From: Qipengyuania sp. HL-TH1
GTDB taxonomy: Bacteria > Pseudomonadota > Alphaproteobacteria > Sphingomonadales > Sphingomonadaceae
Assembly (NCBI RefSeq): GCF_036365825.1
Contig: NZ_CP142675.1
Coordinates: forward strand, 682,001 to 746,000
Direction of reading: 5' to 3'
DNA length: 64,000 nt
Under the pieces are notes generated by a model. The model was not told the origin of the DNA and searched no databases. It worked only from the letters and a program-made list of their open reading frames with translations. Each line of letters opens with the position of its first letter. Positions within the stretch are counted from its first letter, which is position 1. Of this stretch, positions 16,411 to 24,742 are shown piece by piece. A program made the position numbers and the translations under genes.

Positions 16411-18126
16411 ATGGCTACCACCGCCGACAGCTTCCAGGCCCACACCGAAGACCACGCGCATGATGATCATCATACGCCCGGTTTCTTCGCGCGGTGGTTC
16501 ATGTCCACCAACCACAAGGACATCGGTACGCTCTACCTGATCTTCGCGATCATCGCGGGCATCGTCGGTGGCGCGATTTCGGGCATCATGCGTCTGGAAC
16601 TGGCCGAACCCGGCATCCAGTACCTGCAGTGGTGGGCGCAGTTCATGGGCGGCAACGCCGATTTCGACACCTCGCTGCATATGTGGAACGTGTTCATCAC
16701 CGCCCACGGCCTGATCATGGTCTTCTTCATGGTCATGCCCGCGATGATCGGCGGCTTCGGCAACTGGTTCGTCCCGCTGATGATCGGCGCGCCAGACATG
16801 GCGTTCCCGCGCATGAACAACGTCAGTTTCTGGCTGACCGTGGCGGGCTTCATGTCGTTGCTGTTCTCGCTCTTCGTGCCGGGCGGTACGGGTCCGGGCG
16901 CAGGCGTGGGCTGGACCGTCTATGCGCCGCTGTCGACCACCGGCAGCCAGGGCCCGGCAGTCGATTTCGCGATCTTCTCGCTGCACCTTGCCGGTGCCGG
17001 TTCGATCCTCGGCGCGACCAACTTCATCACCACCATCTTCAACATGCGCGCGCCGGGTATGACCCTGCACAAGATGCCGCTGTTCGTGTGGTCGGTGCTG
17101 GTCACCGCTTTCCTGCTGCTGCTCGCACTGCCGGTTCTGGCCGCCGCGATCACCATGCTGATCACCGACCGTAACTTCGGGACGACCTTCTTCGATCCCG
17201 CTGGCGGCGGCGATCCGATCCTCTACCAGCACCTGTTCTGGTTCTTCGGTCACCCTGAGGTCTACATCATGATCCTGCCGGGCTTCGGCATGATCTCGCA
17301 GATCGTCTCGACCTTCAGCCGCAAGCCGGTGTTCGGCTATCTCGGCATGGCCTACGCCATGGTCGCGATCGGCGTGGTCGGGTTCGTCGTGTGGGCGCAC
17401 CACATGTACACCGTCGGTCTCGACGTGAACACGAAGATGTATTTCACCGCGGCGACCATGGTCATCGCGGTCCCGACCGGGGTGAAGATCTTCAGCTGGA
17501 TCGCGACCATGTGGGGCGGCTCGATCGAGTTCAAATCCCCGATGGTATGGGCGATCGGCATGATCTTCCTGTTCACGGTCGGCGGCGTCACCGGCGTCTA
17601 TCTCGCCAATGGCGGCATCGACGACGTGGTCCATGATACCTATTTCGTGGTTGCGCACTTCCACTACGTGCTGTCGATGGGTGCGGTGTTCTCGCTCTTC
17701 GCCGGGTTCTATTACTGGTTCCCCAAGATGAGCGGCCGGATGCACTCCGAGCTCCTCAGCCACCTGCACTTCTGGGGCTTCTTCATCGGCGTGAACGTGA
17801 TCTTCTTCCCGCAGCACTTCCTCGGTCTGCAGGGCATGCCGCGTCGCTATCCCGACTATGCCGACGCCTATGCCTATTGGAACGAGATCAGCTCGATCGG
17901 CTATGTGATCATGGCCGGCTCGATGATCTTCTTCTTCGTCAACATCGTCTACGCCTTCGTGGCGGGCAAGAAGGCGGCGGACAATCCGTGGGGCGAAGGC
18001 GCAACGACGCTCGAATGGACGCTGTCGAGCCCGCCGCCGTTCCACCAGTTCGAGACGCTGCCGGTGATCGAGGATCATCACACCGCTCATGATCACATGA
18101 GCAAGGCTGCGCCCGCCGCGAGCTAG
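16411..18126 (+). CDS. ctaD: Cytochrome c oxidase subunit I (heme a/a3-CuB)
   Basis: A 571-residue, 12-helix subunit I of aa3 oxidase, which reduces O2 to water and pumps protons. Readable sites are [17 protein letters not shown] (CuB His and the crosslinked Tyr; the E of HPEVY matches the aa3-type A family), [12 protein letters not shown] (CuB His pair) and [16 protein letters not shown] (heme a3 and heme a His). The N-terminus is His-rich ([10 protein letters not shown]), as in many alphaproteobacterial copies. Followed by a strong terminator hairpin, so ctaC-ctaD can be a discrete transcript. Confidence 0.97.
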   Translation: MATTADSFQAHTEDHAHDDHHTPGFFARWFMSTNHKDIGTLYLIFAIIAGIVGGAISGIMRLELAEPGIQYLQWWAQFMGGNADFDTSLHMWNVFITAHGLIMVFFMVMPAMIGGFGNWFVPLMIGAPDMAFPRMNNVSFWLTVAGFMSLLFSLFVPGGTGPGAGVGWTVYAPLSTTGSQGPAVDFAIFSLHLAGAGSILGATNFITTIFNMRAPGMTLHKMPLFVWSVLVTAFLLLLALPVLAAAITMLITDRNFGTTFFDPAGGGDPILYQHLFWFFGHPEVYIMILPGFGMISQIVSTFSRKPVFGYLGMAYAMVAIGVVGFVVWAHHMYTVGLDVNTKMYFTAATMVIAVPTGVKIFSWIATMWGGSIEFKSPMVWAIGMIFLFTVGGVTGVYLANGGIDDVVHDTYFVVAHFHYVLSMGAVFSLFAGFYYWFPKMSGRMHSELLSHLHFWGFFIGVNVIFFPQHFLGLQGMPRRYPDYADAYAYWNEISSIGYVIMAGSMIFFFVNIVYAFVAGKKAADNPWGEGATTLEWTLSSPPPFHQFETLPVIEDHHTAHDHMSKAAPAAS

Positions 18127-18148
18127 GCGCGAAGCACTGGACACAAGC

Positions 18149-18186
18149 AAACGGTCGGTCCCATGGTGGACCGGCCGTTTTCTTTT
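18149..18186 (+). terminator. Intrinsic terminator after ctaD
   Basis: A 13-bp stem (left arm 18149-18161, right arm 18168-18180, one G-T pair) with a 6-base loop runs straight into TCTTTTG. It separates ctaCD from the hydrolase and the ctaB group. Confidence 0.85.
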
Positions 18187-18216
18187 GTCTGCCGGATATC
18201 TGCACGGGGGAGTGCC

Positions 18217-19176
18217 ATGCTCGAAATGCGTACCATCGATACGGGAAAGGTCAGCCTGCGCTGCGCCGTGGAAGGTGAGGGGCCGCTGGCGATCATGGTC
18301 CATGGCTTTCCCGAAAGCTGGTACAGCTGGCGCCATCAGATCGGTCCGATAGCGCAAGCGGGCTTTACCGCCTGTGCGATCGATGTCCGCGGCTATGGCG
18401 GGTCGGACAAGCCGGAGCCGGTCGATGCCTATGGGATGGAGCATATCGTCGGTGACCTCGTCGGACTGCGGCAGGCGTTGTCGCCCGATGCGCCCGCCGT
18501 GCTTATCGGCCATGACTGGGGCGCGCCGATCGTGTGGAATTCCGCGCTGACGCACCCCGAGCATTTCCGCGCAGTTGCCGGTCTGTCAGTGCCCTTCGCG
18601 GGCGTGCCGAGCCGCCCGTTCACCGAGGTCTTCCGCGAACACTTCACCAGCCAGGGCCGCTTCTTTTACCAGGAGTATTTCCAGGAGCCCGGTATCGCCG
18701 AGGCGGAGGCGGAGAAGGACCCGCGCGATTTCGTCCAGCGGATGATGTATTCGATCAGCGGCGATGTCCCGCCGGGCGACTATTGGGACAAGCCGCTGGG
18801 CGCGACCTTCCTCGAAGGGCTCCCTGATCCTGCACCGGTCGCCTGGCTGACCGAAGACGATCTCGATTTCTACGAGGCGGAATTCGCCGCCTCGGGCTTC
18901 CGCGGTCCGCTCAACCGCTATCGCAATCACGAGGCCGATTACGCATGGTTGCAGGGCTGGGCGGGCAAGCGCATCGAACAGCCCGCTTTGTTCATCGGCG
19001 GCACGCGCGATCCCGCGACCTTCCTGTTCGGCGCGATCGAGGATCCGGTGGCGCTGGTGAAGATGTTTGCGCCGCGCGCCGAAGGGCATATTCTCGACGG
19101 CGTCGGGCACTGGACCCAGCAGGAGCGGCCCTATGCAGTCAATTCGATCCTGATTGACTGGCTAAAGCGCCTTTGA
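18217..19176 (+). CDS. Alpha/beta hydrolase, epoxide-hydrolase-like
   Basis: A 319-residue alpha/beta hydrolase of the epoxide hydrolase/haloalkane dehalogenase type. [16 protein letters not shown] is the oxyanion-hole HGxP motif typical of epoxide hydrolases, and [16 protein letters not shown] is the nucleophile elbow with Asp rather than Ser. The C-terminal [11 protein letters not shown] supplies the catalytic His. ATG at 18217 follows GGGGGA. It sits inside the cytochrome oxidase cluster, after the ctaD terminator and overlapping or abutting ctaB; no role in oxidase assembly is known for such enzymes, so it looks inserted. Confidence 0.88.
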   Translation: MLEMRTIDTGKVSLRCAVEGEGPLAIMVHGFPESWYSWRHQIGPIAQAGFTACAIDVRGYGGSDKPEPVDAYGMEHIVGDLVGLRQALSPDAPAVLIGHDWGAPIVWNSALTHPEHFRAVAGLSVPFAGVPSRPFTEVFREHFTSQGRFFYQEYFQEPGIAEAEAEKDPRDFVQRMMYSISGDVPPGDYWDKPLGATFLEGLPDPAPVAWLTEDDLDFYEAEFAASGFRGPLNRYRNHEADYAWLQGWAGKRIEQPALFIGGTRDPATFLFGAIEDPVALVKMFAPRAEGHILDGVGHWTQQERPYAVNSILIDWLKRL

Positions 19177-19199
19177 CGCCCTATATGCCGCCCGATTCC

Positions 19200-20117
19200 A
19201 TGACCCAGACAGTTCCCACACACCTCCCCGCGGAATGGCGCGATTTCTTTGCGCTGACCAAGCCGCGCGTGATGAGCCTGGTGATCTTCACCGGCCTGTG
19301 CGGCCTGCTCGCCGCGCCGGGCCATATCAATCCCGTCCTCGGCTTCAGCGCCATCCTGTGCATCGCGCTGGGCGCGGGCGGGGCGGCGGCGCTCAACCAG
19401 TGGTGGGAAGCCGATATCGATGCGGGGATGAAGCGTACTGCTGCACGCCCGCTTCCCGCAGGACGCATGAACCGCACCGATGCGCGCGATTTCGGCGTAT
19501 TGATCTCGGCCGCTTCGGTGATGATCATGGGGCTCGCGGTGAACTGGCTCGCGGCAGCGATCCTTGCGCTGTCGATCTTCTATTACGCGGTCATCTATAC
19601 CATCTGGCTCAAGCCGCGCACGCCGCAGAATATCGTCATCGGCGGCGGGGCGGGGGCCTTTCCGCCGCTGATCGGCTGGGTCGCAGTGACCGGCGAGATC
19701 ACGCTGATGCCGGTGCTGCTGTTCGCGATCATCTTCATGTGGACACCGCCGCATTTCTGGGCGCTGGCACTGTTCGTCAAGACCGATTACGCCAATGTCG
19801 GCATTCCGATGATGCCGGTGGTCAAGGGTGAAACCTCGACCCGCCGCCAGATCCTGATCTATGCCGCGCTGCTCGTGCCGATTGCCGCCGCGCCGTGGTT
19901 CATCGGCGGGACGGGCTTCGTCTACGGTGTTGCTTCGCTTGCGCTATCGCTTGCTTTCCTTGCGCTTTCGGTCCCGGTCGCTTTCCGGCAGACTGGAGCC
20001 AACGACACGATGAAGCCCGAAAAGCGCCTGTTCGCTTTCAGCATCATCTACCTTTTCGCCCTGTTCGCCGCGCTGGTCGCGGACCGGGTGCTGGCTTATC
20101 AGGGATGGATCGCATGA
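19200..20117 (+). CDS. ctaB: Protoheme IX farnesyltransferase (heme o synthase)
   Basis: A UbiA-superfamily membrane prenyltransferase that converts heme b to heme o, the precursor of heme a. The first Asp-rich region is [20 protein letters not shown] and the second segment [20 protein letters not shown]; about nine hydrophobic helices; [17 protein letters not shown] is the family N-terminus. The start is uncertain: ATG 19200 gives 305 residues, ATG 19185 adds five, and a TTG at 19173 overlaps the hydrolase stop. The end overlaps the next small gene by 4 bases. Confidence 0.95.
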   Translation: MTQTVPTHLPAEWRDFFALTKPRVMSLVIFTGLCGLLAAPGHINPVLGFSAILCIALGAGGAAALNQWWEADIDAGMKRTAARPLPAGRMNRTDARDFGVLISAASVMIMGLAVNWLAAAILALSIFYYAVIYTIWLKPRTPQNIVIGGGAGAFPPLIGWVAVTGEITLMPVLLFAIIFMWTPPHFWALALFVKTDYANVGIPMMPVVKGETSTRRQILIYAALLVPIAAAPWFIGGTGFVYGVASLALSLAFLALSVPVAFRQTGANDTMKPEKRLFAFSIIYLFALFAALVADRVLAYQGWIA

Positions 20118-20233
20118 CCCCCGAAGAAGAAATCGAATTCAAGCGGCGGCAAAAGAGCCGCAACCTCGTGCTGGGCGGCATCCTGCTGTTCTTCGCCGTG
20201 CTGTTCTATGTGATTACCATCGCCCGGATGTGA
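20114..20233 (+). CDS. Small single-pass protein in oxidase assembly operon (CoxF-like)
   Basis: A 39-residue protein: [19 protein letters not shown], then one membrane helix (about 20-36) and a short tail. It overlaps ctaB and ctaG by 4 bases at each end, so it is translated between them. Alphaproteobacterial oxidase operons commonly carry such a tiny acidic-then-basic membrane peptide here, sometimes called CoxF or annotated as an oxidase assembly-related protein; the name is by position and look only. Confidence 0.75.
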   Translation: MTPEEEIEFKRRQKSRNLVLGGILLFFAVLFYVITIARM

Positions 20234-20814
20234 GCCACGCCATGACTGCTGCAACCCTCGAAACCCGCAAGAACCGCACCGCGCTGCTGGCTTTTGGCGG
20301 CGCTCTGGCGATGCTCGGTCTGGGCTATGCCGCAGTGCCGCTGTACCAGCTGTTCTGCCAGGTGACCGGTTTCGGCGGCACGACCCAACGCGCCACCGAG
20401 AGCGAGGCGAACATCGCCCAGCGGCTTGGTGCAAGCGCAGGCGGCAAGACGATTTCGGTGCGCTTCGACGGCACCACGGCGGGTGACGTCCCGTGGAGCT
20501 TCCGCCCCGAGCAGGTGACCGATACCGTCACCATCGGGCAGCGCGACATGGCGATCTATCTGGCCAAGAACAATTCGAACCAGACGATCACCGGCACCGC
20601 GACCTTCAATGTCGAGCCTGAGCAGGCCGGCGCCTATTTCAACAAGATCCAGTGCTTCTGCTTCACCGAGCAGGTGCTGCAGCCGGGGCAGGAAGTGCGC
20701 ATGCCGGTGCTCTATTACATCGATCCCAAGGCGCTCGACGATCCCAATATGGACGGGGTGGAGCAGATCACGCTCTCCTATACTTTCCACCGGGCGCTGG
20801 ATTCTGCCGAGTAG
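20230..20814 (+). CDS. ctaG: Cytochrome c oxidase assembly protein CtaG (Cox11)
   Basis: A 194-residue Cox11-type copper chaperone that delivers copper to CuB of subunit I. One N-terminal membrane anchor (about 20-38) with VPLYQLFCQVTGFGGTTQ, then a periplasmic Ig-like domain with the copper-binding FNKIQCFCFTEQVLQPGQ. Translation probably begins at GTG 20230 (GTGA overlap with the small upstream gene); ATG 20242 is the alternative. A 66-base gap leads to ctaE. Confidence 0.95.
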   Translation: MSHAMTAATLETRKNRTALLAFGGALAMLGLGYAAVPLYQLFCQVTGFGGTTQRATESEANIAQRLGASAGGKTISVRFDGTTAGDVPWSFRPEQVTDTVTIGQRDMAIYLAKNNSNQTITGTATFNVEPEQAGAYFNKIQCFCFTEQVLQPGQEVRMPVLYYIDPKALDDPNMDGVEQITLSYTFHRALDSAE

Positions 20815-20880
20815 CCCCTAGACCCGCGCGCGATGGCGCATTAAGGGCACCCGCAAAGCGAAACCCAGGACGCGAGTACA

Positions 20881-21702
20881 ATGGCCGGTAACGTCAATCA
20901 CGAATATCACATCCTCGAACCCGATATCTGGCCGCTGATCGGCTCGCTCTCGGCGCTGACCTTCACCAGCGGCATGGTCCTGTACATGCACGAAATGGGG
21001 AGCGCGCACCTCGTGCTCGGCCTCGGCATCGCCGGCCTGATCGCGACGTTCTATGCGTGGTTCTCGAACATCGTGAAGGAAGCCGAGCGCGGCGACCACA
21101 CGCCGATCGTCCAGCTGCACATGCGCTATGGGATGATCCTGTTCATCGCGTCCGAAGTGATGTTCTTCGTGGGCTGGTTCTGGAGCTGGTTCGATTTCGC
21201 GCTGTTCCCGAGCGAATTGTCCGACGTGGTCGGCGGGGTGTTCCCGCCCGCGGCGATCGAGGCGGTCATCGACCCGTTCAGCCTGCCGCTGCTCAACACG
21301 CTGATCCTGCTGTGTTCGGGTACGACGGTGACCTGGGCGCACCACTCGCTGATCCATGGCGACCGCGACGGGCTCAAGAAAGGCCTGTGGCTGACCATCA
21401 TCCTCGGGGCGATCTTCACCGCCATCCAGGCATATGAATATGCCCATGCGCCGTTCGCCTTCGGTGGCAACACCTATAGCTCGGCGTTCTACATGGCGAC
21501 CGGCTTCCACGGTTTCCACGTGCTCGTCGGCACGATCTTCCTGATCGTTTGCCTGCGCCGCACCTATCTCGGCCACTTCACCCCGCGCCAGCACTTCGGC
21601 TTCGAAGCGGCAGCGTGGTACTGGCATTTCGTCGACGTGGTGTGGCTGTTCCTGTTCATCACCGTCTACGTCTGGGGTGGCTGGGGCGCCGCCGTCCACT
21701 GA
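20881..21702 (+). CDS. ctaE: Cytochrome c oxidase subunit III
   Basis: A 273-residue, seven-helix subunit III. Signature segments are EVMFFVGWFWSWFDFALFP, STTVTWAHHS-type TTVTWAHHSLIHGDR and FYMATGFHGFHVLVGTIFL, which carry the conserved Glu/His residues that bind lipid and stabilise proton uptake. The C-terminus AAWYWHFVDVVWLFLFITVY is invariant-like. The stop TGA shares its A with the ATG of the following relic ORF. Confidence 0.96.
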   Translation: MAGNVNHEYHILEPDIWPLIGSLSALTFTSGMVLYMHEMGSAHLVLGLGIAGLIATFYAWFSNIVKEAERGDHTPIVQLHMRYGMILFIASEVMFFVGWFWSWFDFALFPSELSDVVGGVFPPAAIEAVIDPFSLPLLNTLILLCSGTTVTWAHHSLIHGDRDGLKKGLWLTIILGAIFTAIQAYEYAHAPFAFGGNTYSSAFYMATGFHGFHVLVGTIFLIVCLRRTYLGHFTPRQHFGFEAAAWYWHFVDVVWLFLFITVYVWGGWGAAVH

Positions 21703-21842
21703 TGGCTGCCGACAGGCTCGAACAACGCGAAGGGCAGCCCGGCACCGCCGAGGCTGCCCTTCTCGGTTTATACCCGCGAGTGGGCGCTGGGACGATAGCG
21801 CCTACAGGCGATGCGCGCGAGACAAAGAGTTGGAATCTGTAA
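21702..21842 (+). pseudogene. Probable remnant of a DUF983 gene between ctaE and SURF1
   Basis: A 46-codon ORF fits exactly between ctaE (TGATG junction) and SURF1 (TAATG junction). Its middle, AEAALLGLYPRVGAGTIAP, resembles the N-terminus of DUF983 proteins, where the family has a GLCPRCGA zinc-ribbon-like start followed by two membrane helices; DUF983 commonly sits at this point of sphingomonad oxidase operons. Here both Cys are replaced (Tyr, Val) and the membrane part is gone. It may be a decayed or internally deleted gene kept only for translational coupling, or a new small peptide. The resemblance is from memory. Confidence 0.5.
21729..21768 (+). terminator. Stem-loop inside the ctaE-SURF1 junction
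   Basis: Perfect 11-bp inverted repeat (21729-21739 with 21752-21762, GAAGGGCAGCC arms) with a 12-base loop, followed by TCGGTTTA. The weak T-run argues for attenuation or mRNA processing rather than full termination before SURF1. Confidence 0.5.
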
Positions 21843-22414
21843 TGCGTTTTCCGATCGTTCCGACCGTCATAGTCGCTGCCGCGATCGCCACGATGGTCGC
21901 GCTGGGCGTCTGGCAGCTTGGCCGGATGAACGAGAAGGAAGCGCTGATCACGCGCTACGAAACGGCGTTGCGGAATTCGGCCGATGTCGATTGGCCATCG
22001 CCAAGCGAGTACGAAGCCAGCCTGTTTCGGCACACCACGGTCGAATGCAGCGACGTTCGCGCGATCGATAGCGTCGCGGGTCGCTCGCGCTCGAATGCGC
22101 CGGGATGGGCGCACATCGCCCGCTGCGCGAACGGTGGCGAGGGCACGGTCGATATCGCGATTGGCTGGTCGCGTGAGCCGCAGCCACCCTCGTGGGATGG
22201 CGGCGCCGTCCGCGGATTGATCGCACCCCAGGGCGACACGGTGAAGCTGGTCGCGGACGAGGGGCAGGGCGGTCTCGAACCGCTCGCCCGCCCCGATCCT
22301 GCCAATCTGCCCAACAACCACCTTGCCTATGCCGGGCAGTGGTTCTTTTTCGCGCTCACCGCGCTGGTGATCTACGTGCTCGCCCTGAGGGCGCGTTTGC
22401 GCAAGCAGGGCTGA
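21842..22414 (+). CDS. SURF1 family oxidase assembly protein (short form)
   Basis: A 190-residue SURF1 protein, which helps insert heme a into subunit I. Two membrane helices flank a periplasmic domain: the N-terminal one ends in the signature ALGVWQLGRMNEKEAL, and the C-terminal one follows NNHLAYAGQWFFFALTAL. Family members are usually 230-250 residues; here the loop is short. Start ATG at 21842 overlaps the preceding stop (TAATG). It ends 2 bases from the convergent AHSA1 gene. Confidence 0.9.
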   Translation: MRFPIVPTVIVAAAIATMVALGVWQLGRMNEKEALITRYETALRNSADVDWPSPSEYEASLFRHTTVECSDVRAIDSVAGRSRSNAPGWAHIARCANGGEGTVDIAIGWSREPQPPSWDGGAVRGLIAPQGDTVKLVADEGQGGLEPLARPDPANLPNNHLAYAGQWFFFALTALVIYVLALRARLRKQG

Positions 22415-22415
22415 C

Positions 22416-22895
22416 CTATTTGTAGAGCCCCTGGCGCAGGTTGATGCCGTGCTCGATCCACGCCTTGAGCGCGAGGATCACACCGGTCCAGCCCTCGCAA
22501 TTCATATAGGACCCGCGCAGCGCTTCGGCGGTCTCGCGCCAGCCTTCCTCGACGATCTCCACCAGCGTGCGGCCATCGTCCGTCGGCTTGAACAGCATGG
22601 TGACGGTGGTGCGATAGTCGCCATCTCGGCCCTTGGCGCCGATCTCGCCGCTCTCGGCTTCGTGCCCGGGCCATTCGAGCACGATCTTTTCATTGGGGAC
22701 CACCTCGATCACCTCGACCGGGAAGGCGCCAGGGAAATCGTGGAAATCCCACATCACCGTGGCCCCGGTTTCGAGGCGTCCCTTGGCGCCGCCAGTGGTG
22801 AAATATTGCGATAGCTGCGCCGGGTCCGCGACTGCTTCGAACACTTCCTCGAGCGGCTTGGCGATGCGGCCGGAGACACGAAAATTGATTTCCAT
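22416..22895 (-). CDS. SRPBCC/AHSA1 domain protein
   Basis: A 159-residue START/Bet v1-like protein of the AHSA1 group: INFRVSGRIAKPLEEVFEAV opens the fold, VMWDFHDFPGAFPVEVIEV follows, and the long C-terminal helix is GWTGVILALKAWIEHGINL. These proteins bind hydrophobic ligands in a deep cavity; many are paired with an ArsR regulator, exactly as here (divergent gene at 22943). ATG at 22895 is preceded by AGGGAGAAG. Ligand unknown. Confidence 0.88.
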   Translation of the reverse strand: MEINFRVSGRIAKPLEEVFEAVADPAQLSQYFTTGGAKGRLETGATVMWDFHDFPGAFPVEVIEVVPNEKIVLEWPGHEAESGEIGAKGRDGDYRTTVTMLFKPTDDGRTLVEIVEEGWRETAEALRGSYMNCEGWTGVILALKAWIEHGINLRQGLYK

Positions 22896-22924
22896 CGAGC
22901 TTCTCCCTTGAGTCGCGGTCCATT

Positions 22925-22944
22925 ATGTTATAAAAAACTAACAT
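22925..22944. promoter_or_regulatory. Perfect palindrome ATGTTA-N8-TAACAT, probable ArsR operator
   Basis: Six-base inverted arms (22925-22930 and 22939-22944) around an AT-rich 8-base spacer, in the 47-base gap between the AHSA1 and ArsR genes. The right arm overlaps the ArsR ATG at 22943. Control of both genes by the ArsR protein is inferred from position. Confidence 0.7.
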
Positions 22945-23305
22945 GTCAAACGAGAACAGAACTCCCGACGACGATCTCGACCGTGTGTTCAAGGCGCTTG
23001 CCAATCGCATTCGCCGTGCGATCTGCGATGAGTTGAAGGTCCGTCCGCTCACCACCGGTCAGCTCGCCAGCTGCTTCTCCGAACTCGATCGCACCACCGT
23101 GATGATGCATTTGCGGGTGCTGGAAGAGGCGGGGCTGGTGGTGCCTGTGCGCAAGGGGCGCGAGCGCTTCAACCATCTCGATGCCATGCCCATCCAGGCG
23201 CTGCACGCCCGCTGGATCGGCCCCCATGCCGAGCGCGCGGCGGAAGGCCTCCTGCAGCTGAAGTCGGCGCTCGAAGACAAAGCGGAAATCACGACTGGCG
23301 AATGA
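22943..23305 (+). CDS. ArsR-family winged-helix regulator
   Basis: A 120-residue ArsR-type protein: VFKALANRIRRAICDELKVR is helix 1-2 of the family, TGQLASCFSELDRTTVMMHL the recognition element (with the unusual TTVMMHLRVLEEAG), and LVVPVRKGRERFNHLDAMPI the wing. No Cys metal site is visible. It probably controls the divergent AHSA1 gene through the palindrome that overlaps its own start, leaving little or no 5' leader. No Shine-Dalgarno sequence is possible within the AT-rich operator. Confidence 0.88.
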   Translation: MSNENRTPDDDLDRVFKALANRIRRAICDELKVRPLTTGQLASCFSELDRTTVMMHLRVLEEAGLVVPVRKGRERFNHLDAMPIQALHARWIGPHAERAAEGLLQLKSALEDKAEITTGE

Positions 23306-23350
23306 CCGCTTGCTTGCCCGCCTTCGCATGCCCCGCTAACCGCCCAACCG

Positions 23351-24742
23351 ATGAAATACGTTTCCACCCGCGGCAGCGCTCCGTCGCTCGATTTCGCCGG
23401 CGTCACGCTCGCCGGCCTGGCCAGCGATGGCGGGCTCTATGTCCCGGCACAGTGGCCGCAGTTCACGCTGGAAGAAATCGCGGCGATGCGCGGCCTGCCC
23501 TATGCCGAACTCGCCGCGCGGGTGATGCAGCCCTTCGTCGGCGATTGTCTGACGCCCGAACGGCTGCGCGAACTGACCGCCAAGGCCTATGGCCGTTTCG
23601 CCCATGCCGCGGTCACGCCGCTGACCCAGCTCGACGAGCGCCAGTGGCTGCTCGAACTGTTTCACGGCCCCACGCTCGCCTTCAAGGACGTGGCGCTGCA
23701 ATTGCTCGGCCTATTGTTTGAGGAATTCCTTGCGCGGGACGGCGGCACATTGACCATCGTCGGCGCCACCAGCGGAGATACGGGTAGCGCGGCCATCGAT
23801 GCAGTCGCGGGGCTCGACCGGGTCGAGATATTCATGCTCCACCCCAAGGGGCGCGTCAGTGATGTCCAGCGCCGCCAGATGACCACCGTGCGCGCGCCCA
23901 ACGTCCACAACATCGCGATCGACGGCAGCTTCGACGATGCGCAGGCGATGGTGAAGCGCATCTTCGCCGACAAGGACGTCACCGATAAGCACCGGATCGG
24001 TGCGGTCAATTCGATCAACTGGGCGCGGTTGATGGCGCAGGTGGTTTATTACTTCGCCGCCGCGCTGCAATTGGGCGGACCCGAGCGCAAACCCGCCTTT
24101 AGCGTTCCTACCGGGAATTTCGGCGATGTTTTCGCGGGCCATGTCGCGGCGCAAATGGGGCTGCCGATCGAGAGACTGCTCGTCGCCACCAACGTCAACG
24201 ACATCCTCCACCGCGCTCTGAGTGCGGGTGATTATTCCACCGGCACCGTAACCCCGACTGCCGCGCCGAGCATGGACATCCAGGTCAGCTCCAATTTCGA
24301 ACGGCTGCTGTTCGACGTCGGCGGACGCGACGGGGCCGCCATGGCCGAACAGATGCGCGCGTTCGAGAAAGCACGCGCGATGCGTCTGACCAATGCGCAG
24401 CGCGAAGGCGCCGCCGCGCTGTTCACCAGCATGCGCGCGGACGAGGACGACATGGCGCGCGCGATGCGCTGGGCGAGCGAGGAATGCACCGAGATCGTCG
24501 ACCCGCATACCGCGATCGGTCTCCACGCGGCGCGCCACGCCGAGCTGGCTGGCGATACTCCCGTGGTGACGCTTGCCACCGCGCATCCCGCGAAGTTTCC
24601 CGACGCGGTCGAACGCGCCACCGGCAATCGGCCCGCGCTGCCGACGCGGGTCGGCGACCTGTTCGCACGCGAAGAAGCCTATATCGAATTGCCCGGCACC
24701 TATGAGGCGGTCCGCGACCATATCGTCGAGCACGCGGCCTGA
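23351..24742 (+). CDS. thrC: Threonine synthase
   Basis: A 463-residue PLP enzyme converting O-phosphohomoserine to threonine. YVSTRGSAPSLDFAGVTLAG is the family N-terminus; FHGPTLAFKDVALQLLG contains the Schiff-base Lys; VGATSGDTGSAAIDAVAG and PTGNFGDVFAGHVA are the phosphate/PLP-binding loops. The length is right for the longer bacterial/fungal class. First of a string thrC-methyltransferase-folB-hypothetical-moaD-moaE with 1-11 base spacing or overlaps. Confidence 0.96.
   Translation: MKYVSTRGSAPSLDFAGVTLAGLASDGGLYVPAQWPQFTLEEIAAMRGLPYAELAARVMQPFVGDCLTPERLRELTAKAYGRFAHAAVTPLTQLDERQWLLELFHGPTLAFKDVALQLLGLLFEEFLARDGGTLTIVGATSGDTGSAAIDAVAGLDRVEIFMLHPKGRVSDVQRRQMTTVRAPNVHNIAIDGSFDDAQAMVKRIFADKDVTDKHRIGAVNSINWARLMAQVVYYFAAALQLGGPERKPAFSVPTGNFGDVFAGHVAAQMGLPIERLLVATNVNDILHRALSAGDYSTGTVTPTAAPSMDIQVSSNFERLLFDVGGRDGAAMAEQMRAFEKARAMRLTNAQREGAAALFTSMRADEDDMARAMRWASEECTEIVDPHTAIGLHAARHAELAGDTPVVTLATAHPAKFPDAVERATGNRPALPTRVGDLFAREEAYIELPGTYEAVRDHIVEHAA

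Noticed and set aside
18163..18216. An upstream ATG that would lengthen the hydrolase gene by 18 residues.
   Set aside because: The ATG lies inside the loop of the ctaD terminator; ATG 18217 has a good ribosome-binding site.
16390..18564. A 724-codon minus-strand ORF opposite ctaD, the longest antisense frame in the window.
   Set aside because: It lies entirely opposite ctaD and the hydrolase start, is dominated by His/Arg/Asp/Glu typical of antisense frames in GC-rich DNA, and has no recognisable motif.
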